The position numbers and the translations under genes are program-made. DNA of 64,000 bases from the NCBI RefSeq assembly GCF_016808095.1, contig NC_068977.1, forward strand, positions 22,841,364 through 22,905,363, in the 5' to 3' direction. Under the pieces are notes generated by a model. The model did not search any database. It had not been told where the DNA came from and saw only the letters and a list, made by a program, of their open reading frames with translations. Below, piece by piece: positions 34,850 through 48,069 of the stretch. Numbering within the stretch: the first letter of the stretch is position 1; each line of letters opens with the position of its first letter. The stretch is from Vigna angularis. Its lineage: Eukaryota > Streptophyta > Magnoliopsida > Fabales > Fabaceae.

Positions 34850-37699
34850 TAATTTGTAATTCGTATGAATTTAGCTACAAATCCGTCTATATCAACTTCT
34901 TTATGCATAAATCTGTATAAACTTATATATTCGTTTATTCTAAGGAACTAATTTTACCTGTATAATTTTAGTAAATAATTAATATTAATTTTTTTCATAG
35001 ATAAAAGCCTATAGTGGAAGAGAATAGTCTTCGTAGTCTTGTTAATAGCACAACACAATCACCACCAAAAAAGAGAGAAAATGGGATAGTGATGGAGATT
35101 GATGAGCAAGGAGAAAACTACATACTATCACAAAGGGAAAAAATTAATAAAAATTTATGTTATAAAAATGAAGAAAAAAAAAAGACTAGAATGATATTTT
35201 TATTTTCTCTACATCTGAGATTTTTTGTTATCTCTCTTTTTATCAAATCATATATCCTATAAACCTATTATTTTTATTCTCTTCTAAAAGTATGTATTAA
35301 GTTTTGATCAGCCTTTTTAATGTATATACGTATTTTTTTTTATGGAATTAGGCCACTACATACACTATACATTATATTGCGAAAAGCAAGTAACCCACAT
35401 ACTAAATAAGTTGAATTAACAATCAATATACTATTATAACCACTTAATTAATACCATATGGATTCTTTTCAAAAGTTTTTTTTATCAGAAAAAGATTCTT
35501 TTCATAAGTAATATACTATTGTTTTGACTAATTATTAGTAATAATGGTCTTTTATTTAATACTACTATTTTTTTCTAACGACATCAGTTTTTTTAAGTAA
35601 TGTTATTATAGAAGGGTGTATTAGTACTGTATAAGAAATGGAAGTACCTTTATGTAGCTTACTTCACCTCAACACCGGCTAATTTGAAAGATGTTCTTTG
35701 ATTTGATCAATTCAAATTTACCTTGTCGAAAATTTATAATCATAAAACATTTTCGCCATATTAATTAAATATGGGAAGAAATTAAGAGGAAAAACTGTAA
35801 TTAAATTTATAGTTAACTATTAAAAACTTTAAGATTATTTAATACATAACATAAATTTATAACAAGGTTTTTTTCAATATAAGTGACAAGATATATTATT
35901 TAATTATAAATGTCTCCAATTTATTCAAATTTCATATTTAATATTGTACAGTAAATAATATTTAATTACTAAATTATTGAAATGATATATACATATTCAC
36001 ACACATATGAAAAGGATTAAATTATCCAAAGTTCATCTTCAACCTTCATTTTTTTAAAAAAAATTATTAATTAATGTTAATTTGAACAAATAATATCCCT
36101 CTTAAATCTTGTTGATTGTAGTTTCTTGTAAGCTGCAAGTTAATTAATCTGGATTGTTGATTGAAAAATAATACTAAAATGATTTCAATGTTGCACGAAA
36201 GTTGACGTTACTGTGTGGTGGAAAAGCAAGGCAAAATAGAAAACAAACATAAAATTGAAGAAAAAATTACATTGACAATTAGAATTTGATGAGAGATTGC
36301 ATTGTAATTGAGGAGGAGAATATGCACTGAGTTGATAATGTTGACATTACTCTTATTTTCTCTGTGGAAAGGGACACCAAACTTATTTAAGTGTTTAAGT
36401 TTTGTAGTATGTGAGCAAAATTCATGCACAAAAGTCTTCATAATAAGTATTTGTTATTAGCGTAACATTGCCTCTGTATATGCAATTTGCAAACTTTGAA
36501 AAGGAAGAGTATGTTCTTGCTTACATGTAAGATTTGTTTAATACTTTTATTATAACTCAACGACGTTTTCAGTATTTACATTAATATTTTCAAAGTTGGT
36601 GTTTTCTAACCAGACAAGCCCGCATGATGCCAAACTGCACAAACCCTAAGTTGCAAAGAGTGATTCCTACATTGGTTTCCAAGTTAGACAATAATCTGCA
36701 ATTGGTTATAATTTTTAGGAGGAATAAAATTTTTAAGCACAGTCTCTCTCCACATTTTGTCAAGACTATTTTATAACTTATTGATAATCACTAATTTTAG
36801 TGGTTTTCTCATTGCGTGTTAAGGTCGTAATATAATTCTATAAATATTGAAAAATAATATCAATTTCACTCTTACATGTTATATAAGTAAATTCGTAGAT
36901 AATTTTAATATTTATTTTTTTTTGCATAATTTTATACGAAATGAAAAGATTAATTCATATTTTATGCAGAAATATTTTCACCATAAATTCATTTCATATG
37001 AAAAATCAAATGAAATTCTTGCCAAGAATTTTCAAAAGAAAATATGCTGGAATTTCCCATCAAAATATTTTATATAAAAGAAAACGCGGTTAATAAAGCT
37101 TTTTATAGTACTATAGGAATGACTTTAACTTTACACCCTTCTCTCTATTAAAATTAGAGATGACTGATTGGCCTACAGCTTTTTAAAGAAAAAATGTGGG
37201 AGTATTTTAACATGATAGACTACTTAAGGTTATCTTGCATAAACCACAATCTACATAAACCAACAACAAATTGACTCGCATTTGATCAATATAGTCTACG
37301 TTAACTTAAATTTCTAAAATTCATTATCACTAATATAACACATTATGTCTATTCCTTCTAAATAACTTACTCGTTCAATCTAGTTTAAAATAATTTCTAT
37401 CTTAAATAAACTTGTATTTAAAAATTATAAATTACAAAATTATGAGTATCACTTACTTTAAGAAATTGACTAATAAAATTATTATTTATACTATTTTAAT
37501 TAAATAAAAATAAAATTGTTAAAATCTTATTTTTATTTAGTTACAAACCAAATAATTTGTTATGTGAGCCACAGGTCACACTTAAAAGTCAAAGAAATTA
37601 GCCCTAATTTCTTATGTAGAGTTTTCCAATCTCACTTGTCTTTTATAGACCAGAGTAGGTCAAAACAGAATGACTATTCACATTGTCATTTTTATAATT
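34850..37699. other. AT-rich intergenic region
   Basis: No confident gene. A frame at 35014-35262 starting MEENSLRSLVNSTTQSPPKK is somewhat less AT-rich at its 5' end. I recognise no domain in it and treat it as unproven. The rest is AT-rich spacer. Confidence 0.4.
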
Positions 37700-38242
37700 G
37701 TCAAAATGGGTGATAATTTATGGCCAACTCGGCCTACCTCAGGTTTGGACCGATTTGAGTTTGAAAAAATTATATTTTTCTTTATGCAGGTCAAATTTTA
37801 ACCTAACTCATTTAAATCTGGCTCATCCGAGTTGAATCTGTGGTGGTTGGGTTGGCCTACCAATCCACTTACCTAATTTATTTTTTTAAAATTTAATTTT
37901 AATTTTATAAAAAATATTTATTATTATTTTTTTGCTTGAAAAAATTATTTAAGTTTCGTATTTCCAAAACTAATTAAACATCCCATGTTCGGAGTGAAAG
38001 TGAAATTTGAGAGTAAAATTTGTTTAGATTTGAATTATAAAAAGTTTGTAATTTTTTTTTATTTTAAAAAAATTGTAATTAAGTAAACAAGTGAGCCAAT
38101 CTGTTTACCCATCAACCCATAGTGGGTCGAATTGGGTTCGAATTTTTGTAGCTCGCTAATAAATAAATTGGGTTGGGTTGACTCATTAAGTGATCAACCC
38201 ATGATAAACCGGGCCGAGTTGGACCAAGTAACCCATTTTGAC
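37700..38242. mobile_element. Inverted-repeat MITE, hAT-like
   Basis: Both ends share GTCAAAATGGGT and, after a short diverged spacer, CCAACTCGGCC, in inverted orientation (37700-37734 and 38212-38242). The 543-bp interior contains GGGTTGG-type phrases and no ORF. A clear target-site duplication was not found, so the superfamily is a guess. Confidence 0.55.
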
Positions 38243-40619
38243 CGGGCTAAAAATTTCAAAATATTAATTTATATTAATTTAAATAAAAATTAAAATGAGC
38301 ATAATATTAAAAATATATTTTATTTAATGTCAATTTAACTTATTAATTTAAACACAAATTAAAATAAAAGTGTATTAAAATCAATGGCATTAAATTATTA
38401 TAACTAAAAATTAATTTAAAAGTTAAATATAAATGAACATCAATTTAATCAAAAACTAATTTGGGTCGGTTTTTAAAAGTTCACATTAATAATTTTTTTT
38501 TTTTAATTTTAAAATCTTCTACAGATGTGCAATGAAAAGTTTATATTAAATATCTATTTTTTATGGTGAAAAAAAAAAAATCTTGAAATAAAAAATGGTT
38601 TATAAGCATTTTAAAATGGTGTACATGTATATTGCACTAGTGACATTTTTCGAAGTATCTAAAATTTAAGTGGTTTTCCTTCCTTATTTAGGAACACATC
38701 ACCTGCACCTCTCATTCCAAGTTTTGAACAATTTTCTCCAACGGTTTCCTCCCAAATTTATTAACAGAATTTGTATAATAACATGTCACGATTTCGATAT
38801 CATGAATCAAGTCAAAGTGGTTGTGACTGAACAAAGAACAATACAAGAGTTTTCAAAAAACATATGTTGTCTATTGGACTTCCATGAAAGTTGTTTATAA
38901 ACGATCACAAGAAAGCGATAACCTATCATATCAATTTATCAGCAGGGATATAATCTGTTACAATGAATTTTATGTCTGAAATTGTGATTAGGAGAAACAT
39001 CTTGTAATTATCCACCTTTATAAGATAAATTATATATTCATTTATATATTATAAATTCATTTTATTTGATATAAATCTTCAATACATTCTCAAGACTAAA
39101 TATTAGTAATTGGTCAGTAGTCATAATGACATGAGAGATTTAATAAATAACAAATTTGGGTACAATAAATTATAATATTATCTTAAGATATAAATTTTAG
39201 CCTAATTAATCTTTAACTATTGATTTACATCACTTATATATGTAATTGAGATAGATCTCAGATTGCACATCATTCTATTTTTTTTTTCTTCATACGCAAG
39301 AATATATAGACAAAATTTATATGTGAAAGAATAAAAATTTAACAGCAGTGATTGGAAGGTTGCTCCAGTAATTAACAGCATTTCTCCTACATCTGGCGCA
39401 GTTTAATGTAGTTCTAAAGCAAATTACAGTACTGGTGTCGTTGATTTTTAATTCGATACATAACAACTGATAATAAGTCTGACATGATATTATAGATTCA
39501 AAAATAAGAATTCCAAATTTAAATAAATGAAACACAGAGCCATTTTTACAGTAATCAAAATCTGTCCAAGTTATAAGTAAAAGTATATTTAGATTTTTTT
39601 TATATTTACCTATTTCTTATTGGCATCCGTTATGTCACTGCTTGTCATGCTGCTAATACTTATTCTTGTAAGTTATTTATAGTAAAATGACAATAATTAC
39701 TTTGTTAACAAATTACTATAATTTGTTACAGTCACACCAATTACAGAAAAATAATCTGAAACTACGAGGTGCGTCATTTTCTTACGTTCGAGTTTCTTAC
39801 ATGAGAAACTCTTGGAGGAGACTATACAAAAATATATAGAAAATTTAAATGGAAATTTTGAAAGTGAAAAAAATCAGGGCATTTATTTATTATATGATAT
39901 AATAACTGGGCAAAGACCACGTGGATCATCAGATCAGAACAGTGCATAAAAACATTGAATATTTAAAATACAAAATAAAAAAGAAAGCGAAACCAAATAA
40001 ACACAACTTTCGTAAAACACGTTCCTCTCTTCACTGTATAAACCCTATGGTGCTTCTTCCTTCCATCAATCCATCCCCTTTATTTGCACACGTTCTTCTT
40101 CAGATCCTGAAAAACCACACGTATGCACGTATATCATTATTTTATCGTAAAATTCGTGGAGAAAGTTTTCACGTTAGGTATATCTAATGCATCCTAAAAC
40201 GAACAAGTTTTTTTCCTACACCTATTGAAGAGGGACAAAAAAACGAATAAATCAGAACATAACACATCTACCAAAGGAGGGAAAGATTAAAAAAATAAAA
40301 GTATACGGTAAATGTAGAACATAAAAATTTAAGATTGTTGGAAGATATTCATAGAAGTTCAAAATTTAAGGTTTTCTTTTTTTTAATTTATTATTATGTT
40401 CAAGGGTCTATATGGAACAGTGAGGATGCTATTTATAGATAATTAAATATTTCATACTTTCATGATAATAGAAAATATAGTTGTTATTGCTATGCACCAT
40501 AAAATTGTAGAAGTTTTACGTATAGTTGTGATTTAAAAGCTTGATAGAAAGAACATGGAAAGCATAGAGGTTTTGTATACGAAGCTTAGCTTACCATGGG
40601 GTGGTATAGTAAATCGTGT
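38243..40619. other. AT-rich region 3' of the minus-strand extensin
   Basis: No recognisable coding domain or complete transposon. A CACGTG G-box-like site lies at about 39918-39923. On the minus strand the extensin stop codon is followed after about 35 bases by a GTAAGC donor-like site, which could open a 3'-UTR intron, but this is not demonstrable here. Confidence 0.4.
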
Positions 40620-41294
40620 CTAGTAGTGGTGAGGGGGAGGTGGTGATGAATAGACGTATGGTGGTGGAGGAGACTTGTAATAGTAAGCTGGGGGTGGAGG
40701 AGAAGGGTACTTGTATGGTGGTGGTGGAGGAGATGGGTACTTGTAAGGAGGAGGAGGAGACTTGTACTTGTAAACTGGTGGTGGTGGAGAGGGGTACTTG
40801 TATGGAGGAGGTGGAGGAGAAGGGTATTTGTAGGGTGGTGGAGGTGACTTGTATTTGTAAACTGGGGGTGGAGGAGATGGGTACTTGTATGGTGGTGGTG
40901 GCGGAGAAGGATACTTGTAGGGTGGTGGTGGAGACTTATACTTGTAAACCGGTGGCGGTGGAGACTTGTACTTATAAACCGGTGGTGGTGGAGACTTATA
41001 TTTGTAAACCGGTGGGGGTGGAGACTTGTACTTATAAACCGGTGGTGGTGGAGACTTGTACTTATAAACCGGCGGTGGTGGTGACTTGTACTTGTAAACT
41101 GGTGGTGGTAAAGGATAGTGATAAGGATGTTTGGGTGGTGAGTATTGGTATGGTGGTGGCGAGTGGTGGTAGTAAGGGGTAGGTGGAGGAGATGAATAAG
41201 GGTAGTTATCATCAGCAGAGGTTTGAGATGGCAAGCTTAGAGACAGTATTGCCAACACAAGAGTAAGAGTAACAGAGGCCATTAGAGACCCCAT
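40620..41294 (-). CDS. Extensin
   Basis: This is a 224-residue classical extensin, a cell-wall structural glycoprotein. The signal peptide is about residues 1-27 (MGSLMASVTL onwards), followed by a short Tyr/Pro/His-rich segment with HHSPPPYQY and HPYHYPLPPP. Then come six units of VYKYKSPPPP, and composite modules alternating YKYPSPPPPP and VYKYKSPPPP. The protein ends with AYYYKSPPPP, YVYSSPPPP and HHY. In the family, YKY-type motifs form intramolecular isodityrosine cross-links, and SPPPP is the site of Pro hydroxylation and arabinosylation. It is a single exon with start at 41294, preceded by a TATA box 56 bases upstream. Alternative frames through this repeat (for example + 40616-41182) are shadows. 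Confidence 0.92.
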   Translation of the reverse strand: MGSLMASVTLTLVLAILSLSLPSQTSADDNYPYSSPPPTPYYHHSPPPYQYSPPKHPYHYPLPPPVYKYKSPPPPVYKYKSPPPPVYKYKSPPPPVYKYKSPPPPVYKYKSPPPPVYKYKSPPPPYKYPSPPPPPYKYPSPPPPVYKYKSPPPPYKYPSPPPPPYKYPSPPPPVYKYKSPPPPYKYPSPPPPPYKYPSPPPPAYYYKSPPPPYVYSSPPPPHHY

Positions 41295-41349
41295 TTTCTC
41301 AAAACTTCAAAAATGGTTTTGTTGTGCTGTTAGCAATGTATGGAACCCC

Positions 41350-41359
41350 TATATATAGT
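41350..41359 (-). promoter_or_regulatory. TATA box of the minus-strand extensin
   Basis: CTATATATAG, palindromic and therefore readable on the minus strand, lies 56 bases upstream of the ATG at 41294, a suitable core-promoter position. Confidence 0.65.
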
Positions 41360-42773
41360 TTTTTTTTTCACCATGCTTACACCGACTCGTTAATCATCTT
41401 GGAAGCATTGCCTTTGACTTGATCTATTCAACTTAACCCCATTGAAAATTTTGGAATCTTCGTATGTAGATAAATTTAACTATATATAAATATGTCTATA
41501 TAACGAAATCATAAATTAAAGTTAAATATCTCTTATACATTCACTGTTGCAGCGAATACCTTATATTACAATTATTTTATGTGTTAGGTACGGTTAAACA
41601 ATCCTAATCCATCTTGTTATATAATAGTTATATAACGAAACAAACATTGCAGACTATCATTTGAAATCCTCATTTTGGGTATAACGGCCTCATGTTTCGT
41701 ATTATAATCTCATTATCGCGTATACATGTTTTTATTCCAAACGACATAGTTAGGATGGATTATTATATATTCTTAAAATGTAGAATTTTGTAGTCATTTT
41801 GTTTTTAAAAGATGTTTTAGAAAATAAAAAAAATATTTAAATTTTTTTAGGTCTCTAATATTAAATAATGTGAAACTATTGAGTGTAAAATAAGTAGTCT
41901 CATTTAATGTTACTGGTTCCAACTATAATTTATTTTTAAATATGTAGTCTATATAAATTTTATAATAAGAATATAGTATAATTTCTTTATCTAACCGTAA
42001 TCTATTATTATTTAAGAATATAATTGTATCAATACAAATTACGAGTTTCTTATAATTATAGTTTATTTGTGTAATTAATTCATATGTTTACCTTAGGGAT
42101 TTTATTTAATTTGCATAATTTAAAAATAACATTTGAAAAATCATGAGAAAGGTTTTATGAATCAGTTTTCGTACGTAAATTTTAAATCATAAAAGAAAGT
42201 CTAGTTCATTTTTTTTTTCATATAAGTTTGTGTGAAAAAACTCAATCAAACAAACCAAGTCTACATGATCAATTAATGAGAGATGTGATCGTGTTTTAAT
42301 AGGACGTACAAGAAAGTAGTTAGAGTGCATTTTGTCCTTGTGTACGATGTAAAAGGCAAAGAAATACATAATAAAATAAAGTTAAAAGATTGAGTAAAGA
42401 AAAAATATAGATTAGTTATATTTCGTGTATGGACCAATGTAGATTTTGATCGAAGACTGCATCTTTTTCTCTGTAGAAAAAGACAAGTTTAACTATTTTA
42501 GCTTTTTTTTTGTAAGAAATATTCAAAAGCAAAGGAAGTCTTCGAGGATACTACTTTTCAATTTCTGTCACTTTGCTCCTTTATTTGTTTGCAATTCATA
42601 CCAAACTTTGAAAAACCAAGCATATTGTTGCCTAACTATGACATTTTTCACTTTATTCATCAAATCAATTTTTATTAAATACTTTATCACAACCAATACT
42701 CCTCATTGAGAAGCACATTATCATTATTATTATGTTAATTATGGTCATGACATGAACAAACTACCCTAGCTAT

Positions 42774-42838
<65 letters not shown>

Positions 42839-43075
42839 ATTGTTTGAAGAATAATAGAATTGTGGTCTAGAAGAAATGTGATTTGTTTCTCTTTAGTTTA
42901 TGAAAGTTTTAAAATAGCGAAGACGGTAGGGCATTGAAAAAATAGTTATAATAAGGTAGTCCAACCTTGAGTTAGTTAACAATTTGTCAAATGCAACACG
43001 TTAATCATCAAGGACGCATAATTATACTTCTTGTAGCACAATGCATGGCCATCTATGTTATAAGTTCCTTGATAT
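41360..43075. other. AT-rich region upstream of the minus-strand extensin
   Basis: Contains the extensin promoter region and, at 42777-42833, an (AT)n microsatellite. No gene is recognised. Frames at 42187 and 42446 lack domains. Confidence 0.45.
42777..42833. repeat. (AT)n microsatellite
   Basis: About 57 bases of uninterrupted AT dinucleotides. Confidence 0.95.
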
Positions 43076-43745
43076 TGTAACATCCCAAAATATAGTATAA
43101 ACTATATTATAGATCTATCACATATAATAATATAGAAGACCAGTTATCCATGAGTTGTTAAAGTATTTTAACAATAGAGTTATCTAAAATAACTATAAAA
43201 TTAAAAACTTTAAGAAATAGCTACTACATAAAACATATGAACAAACCGAACGGTTATACAACACCTTGTATAAACCGAACGGTTTACAAAATATAAATAC
43301 TAAATCTGATGACCGAACGTTCCTAACTAGACTGCAGGGTTATCATCTTCCAAGACCTACTCCAACAAACAATCATCACCTTCTGCTCATATCCGCAGGA
43401 TGATCAATGCAACAGAGAAGACGACCGAACGGAAAACATAAGACAAAACAGGAAAAGTAGGGTAAGCTAGAGTAATTTAATTAATCCAATAAAACATATA
43501 ATTCAAACAAATATAAGAGTAAACAAAAACCAATCATGTCAATCATGCAACAACCCAAACATACATTTCCAGCAATGACCAAACGTATAATATATGCAAT
43601 GACCGACCACTTTTACTCAGACTGTATGAATTGTGTAGTTATGACGTTTTTGCACCCACATGGTGTAGTAGCTGGGATGCCCTCAATAGCTGCCACCGGG
43701 GTTAGTCTGTTATACCTCGCCCAAGTTACACTTATGGACTAGGAC

Positions 43746-45942
43746 TGTAAGACCCGTATGAATAAAATGATTTCTTACCTTAAGTATTTTATTTTGTGGT
43801 ATTATATAATAAATTATGATGAAAAACAATGTTGAGATAAGGGGTTTAACTTGGGTTATAACATAGTGTATGATGGCTAGAAGGTAACAATATAATGTTG
43901 TTGCATGTTTTCTTCCTTGTGTAATAGGATTAAATTTAACATGTTGAGGTATGTACTTTTCTTTTTGGTTGTAAGTTTTATGAGTTTTTGGGTATAACAC
44001 GCAGAAGCTAAAAATGAACTTTTGCGATTATTCCCAGATTTATTTGAGACCCTTCCCGAAGTCCAAAATAGGCGTATGAGTAGTCAAATTAAAGCTAATT
44101 GAGTCTAGTTCCCAACAAAGCAAGAATCAACTCAATTGGAGTTCGGTAGAGAGAGTAATGAGCAAAAAATTCATCAAAGGTCAAAGCTGAGCATACCAGA
44201 GCGTGATTAAATTTTTCGAATTTTAATAATTTTACTGCAGCTAGCCCTGTAGTCCAAAAATTTCGATTTTTGTGTCCAAAGAAATATATTTGAGTCTAGT
44301 TTCCAACAAAGCAAGAATTAACTCAATTGGAGTTCGGTAGAGAGAGTAATGAGATAAATAGTCATCAAAGGTCAAAGCTGAGCATACCAGAGCGTGATTA
44401 AATTGTCAATTTTATTAATTTTACTGCAGCTAGCCCTGCTATCCAAAAATTACGAGTTTGGTGTCCAAAGAAAGATATGTGAGTCTAATTTCCAGCAAAG
44501 CAATAATAAACTCAATTGGAGTTTGGTAGAGAGAGTAATGAACAAAACAATCAACAAAGGTCAAAGCTGAGAATACCAGAGCAAGATTAAATTTCCGATT
44601 TTAAATAATTTTACTCCAACTAGCCCTATTGTCCAAAAATTTCAAGTTTGGTTCCAAAGAAATATTTTTGAGTCTAATTTCCGATAAAAAAGGAAATCAA
44701 CTCATTTGGAGTTATGCACAAAGATTTATGAGAAAAATAACAAGCAAAAGTCAGTGTGGACAGCAAAAGTCAGTGTGGAGCACTTTTCTACACTCTTTAA
44801 CCAAGAGTATAGGTAAGAGGGTATTGAGAATTCTCTTCCATTGTTGGAAGAGGAAAGAATGAGTTATGAGAAAGAGAGGAGTGAAAGAGATGTTTGGTGA
44901 GTTGGGGTACATGTGTTTGATGAAAAACAGTGAAGAAGAATGACAGTTTGATGTTTTGGGTATTAATTAAAAAGTGGGGTTGCACTAGAAAGGTTGTTCT
45001 AGTTGATGGAAGTGTGAAATTAGTAATTTCACGAGGGTGCATCAGTAAGAAAAATAATTAAATTAATTTATTTAATTATTTGTGATTTAAACAAATAGTT
45101 GGTGAATGATTTGGTTGACTTTGTGCATGATGATGACCTGTGCATGGTTGTGATGGTAAAATCGTGAGAGCAAGCGTTCTGTCATTTCCTTAGAATTTTT
45201 GTCGAATCGATGGTGTTCGTATTGCGATACGATAGTGTGTTGAGTCTCTACGGAGACTGAGGTTCGAGTGTCACCCTTTCCTCATGCGTGGGGATTAGAG
45301 AGGGTTGGATGTCTCGCCCAATGACTTCGGCTTGTGTGAGTATATTTCTCGGTGGGTGCGCCTAACCGAAGTTTTTACTCGTAATTCCTTGAGGAGTCGG
45401 GGAGATAGGTCTGAAGTTGCGATGGAAGACGACTCGAATCGCCCTGTTTTGCTAAACAGGTTTGGTACGACAAAGTTCAAGGAAACAACAAAAGCTCGTG
45501 TAAATGATTGAGTTGTGAGTTTAATAAGTGATGTATTGTGATGTTGTGACTTGATAGTCTGGGTGGTGATAATCTTAGTTATGATATTTTAATATTGAAA
45601 TTATATGCTATGTTAGGTTCTTCGTTACTCACCCTGAAATGTTGTGGTTGTGGTTTCCACCTACGATGATCGTACTTGTACGGAAGTAGATGGCGTTGCA
45701 GATGAGGCAGAGATGAAGTAGCACAACGAGAGTTATGGGAATAACTATGGGGGACTTATCATGTTTTAAAGTAATTTTATGTCTTTGAATAATGAATTTG
45801 ATATTTGTAAGGTTTTAACCTTATGTTGTAAGACACTTAAACTTTTGATGGTTTAGTTCCGCGATGTTAATTTAAAAAAAAAAATTGGCGTAAAATTTTG
45901 GATTTTGTTATTTTCTAGTGGCACTCCGTAAGGGGTGTTACA
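43746..45942 (+). mobile_element. Inner solo LTR of a Ty3/gypsy-type element
   Basis: The element starts TGTAAGACCCG and ends GGGTGTTACA, and is flanked by an exact 5-bp duplication AGGAC (43741-43745 and 45943-45947). Length is 2,197 bases. The border form (TGTAAGACC...GTTACA) fits LTRs of Tekay-like elements. No coding domain is present, so it is a solo LTR. It contains four tandem units of about 190 bases (44101-44760). Confidence 0.85.
44101..44760 (+). repeat. ~190-bp tandem repeat inside the solo LTR
   Basis: Units begin with GAGTCTA(G/A)TTTCC at 44101, 44292, 44481 and 44670 (spacing 191, 189 and 189). Each contains a CAACTCAATTGGAGTT-like phrase and a GGTCAAAGCTGAG phrase; the last unit is partial. 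Confidence 0.95.
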
Positions 45943-46332
45943 AGGACCTCCTGCCATTCACACACATGAGTTACTCCTCTCTACGTGAGAATGAGTAATA
46001 ACAGAATATCAAGATAAACACCAGCTTAGCAATAACCACATTCATACTTTACAATTCCATAACCATCCCTTAGATATTCCTCCTTGGATTTCTCTTGCAC
46101 ATTACTTAAAACACCATCATCATTATATAACATATAATTTCATTCAATAATCATATCTTTACTCATAAACCCAGAACTCTGTGAACGTTGAAGACCGAAC
46201 GAAAAGATCAATATAACCTATGAACAAGACCGAATGGGAGAAACTCTCCCTACATACGAACATGATTGAACGCCATTGGCTTATGCCAAACACTACTAAA
46301 ATCGAATACCAGTACAAGACTGAGTACGTGAC

Positions 46333-46434
46333 CTAGCGCTACCAAGAACAATCGCTAGTACGAGACCAAGCGATACCAAGAACGATCGCTAGTACAAGAC
46401 CTAGCGCTACCAAGAATGATCGCTAGTACGAGAC
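46333..46434. repeat. 34-bp tandem repeat, three units
   Basis: Three units of 34 bases starting CTAGCGCTACCAAG or CAAGCGATACCAAG lie in the outer solo LTR (46333, 46367 and 46401). Each includes an ATCGCTAGTAC phrase. Confidence 0.9.
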
Positions 46435-48069
46435 CGAGCATTACACTAGGAAACCCACCCTTCTAATACCTAACGGTCATGAACGGGTAGGACTCTGAGG
46501 AGACCAACTCTAGTTAATAACCGAGCACAGAACAAGACCGAGCGGTCAACAGTAACCACTCGGCATTCTACATGATTATGTAGAACTTCTACAGAATTAT
46601 GAACAATGCCTAACTTAACCAAACTAGAATATCTTTGCCAATATTTAATCCTCCACTTTCGAATTATAAATCAATTCAAACCTGTCCAAATATACCTAAA
46701 CCATACTAACATCAATCAAAAGAATTCCATAAGCGATTTCTCTTAATCACTTCCTTAACAGAATAGATCGAACGCTATAATGCAGATAACCCAACTCGTT
46801 TACAGGTTTCGACTATACACATCATTTAATCACAAATCCAGTCAATCATCCAATTATTCATACATGCACATGTCCAACCAACAATTTCATACATAAACAA
46901 ACATAATTAAATAACTAGCTTCCCTTACCTCGAATAAACTAGACATTTCCTATGCTTCCACAATGTTGACTAACCAGAAATCAGCTTTTAAGGCAACCTA
47001 CTACTTTTTGATCGGTGAAAAGGAACCAACCAGAAAATCAAAGACAGAAAACAAACTCAGAGAAGTAGATAATGAACACATGCAAGCTGAACAGTGCTTG
47101 CATGTATTAGAAAATACAGACTTTCAAAGAACGGGTGAATTTAGCTTACCAACTCCAAACAGCAACTTGATTGGTGAAAAGAGTGACTCTTGCCACCAGG
47201 AAAAAACTCAGGCACAACTTGGTTGATGATCAGAAGAAGGAAAATATGAGAATTTGTAGATAGAAGGAGGAGAATTTTAGAGAGAATAAGAAAAAATAAG
47301 ATTCAAAAATTTGGAGAGTAGAGATACATGCAGGAAGTGGTCCAAAATTTTGAAAAGTTTACTTATATACTACCATAAAAAATCGCTCGGTCCAACCATT
47401 TGCATACACCTGGATTGCATTATTCTCTGAATTTAATGGTCCTCACAAATATTATATATTAATTTTGAAAATTAAGTACGTTATATGTACGGGTGAAACT
47501 ACATTGGGTTAGATATTATATACATCATACTTATTTTTGTTTAATTCTAATATTTTACTATTATAAATTATGTTTAAAAATTTTATAGTAACTAAGTTTA
47601 GGATAATCGATTTATATTTTTAATAAATAATAAAAATAATTTTAATTAGAAATTTCAAAATGATTTCTATTCGATAAGTTAATATAACTCACGGGTTTCA
47701 ACCGGATTAACTTAGAAGAAAATTATTTATTTTAACAATAGATCAAATTAACTCAATTAACATATATGAGTTAAACAAGTTGAAACAGTTTGAAGGTAGG
47801 CTCACTTCAACAAAATTTCTATTAGTTTTTTACTATTTTTTCATAGATTTTATATTATAATTATTTACTATTTTTAATTATATAAGTTGATAATTTGATT
47901 TTTTAGTTGTTTCACCACTTTTTTATACGCTTTTCTATTATATAAATTTACTACTTATAATGGTATATATTGATAATTTAATTTTTAAATACTATAATAT
48001 TATTCAATAATATTTAAATAGTTTGAATGTTTAATTTATTTATTTAAAAGGATAACTTCTACTATAAAT

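Larger units (their letters stand above)
43076..47447 (-). mobile_element. Outer solo LTR (minus), interrupted by an inner solo LTR
   Basis: On the plus strand it starts TGTAACATCCC (43076) and ends CCTCACA (47447). Read on the minus strand it begins TGTGAGGACC and ends GGGATGTTACA, as Ty3/gypsy LTRs do. Flanking 5-mers GATAT and AATAT differ at one base. After removing the inner LTR and its duplicated target, the outer LTR is about 2.17 kb. On the minus strand a TATATAAG near 47362-47369 may be its promoter. No internal coding domain remains, as expected after LTR-LTR recombination. Confidence 0.65.

Noticed and set aside
35014..35262. Possible small gene MEENSLRSLVNSTTQ...
   Set aside because: No domain, low-complexity Lys and hydrophobic tail, no promoter or splice support.
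40616..41182. A 188-codon Cys/Val-rich frame on + over the minus-strand extensin
   Set aside because: Antisense shadow of the VYKYKSPPPP repeat.
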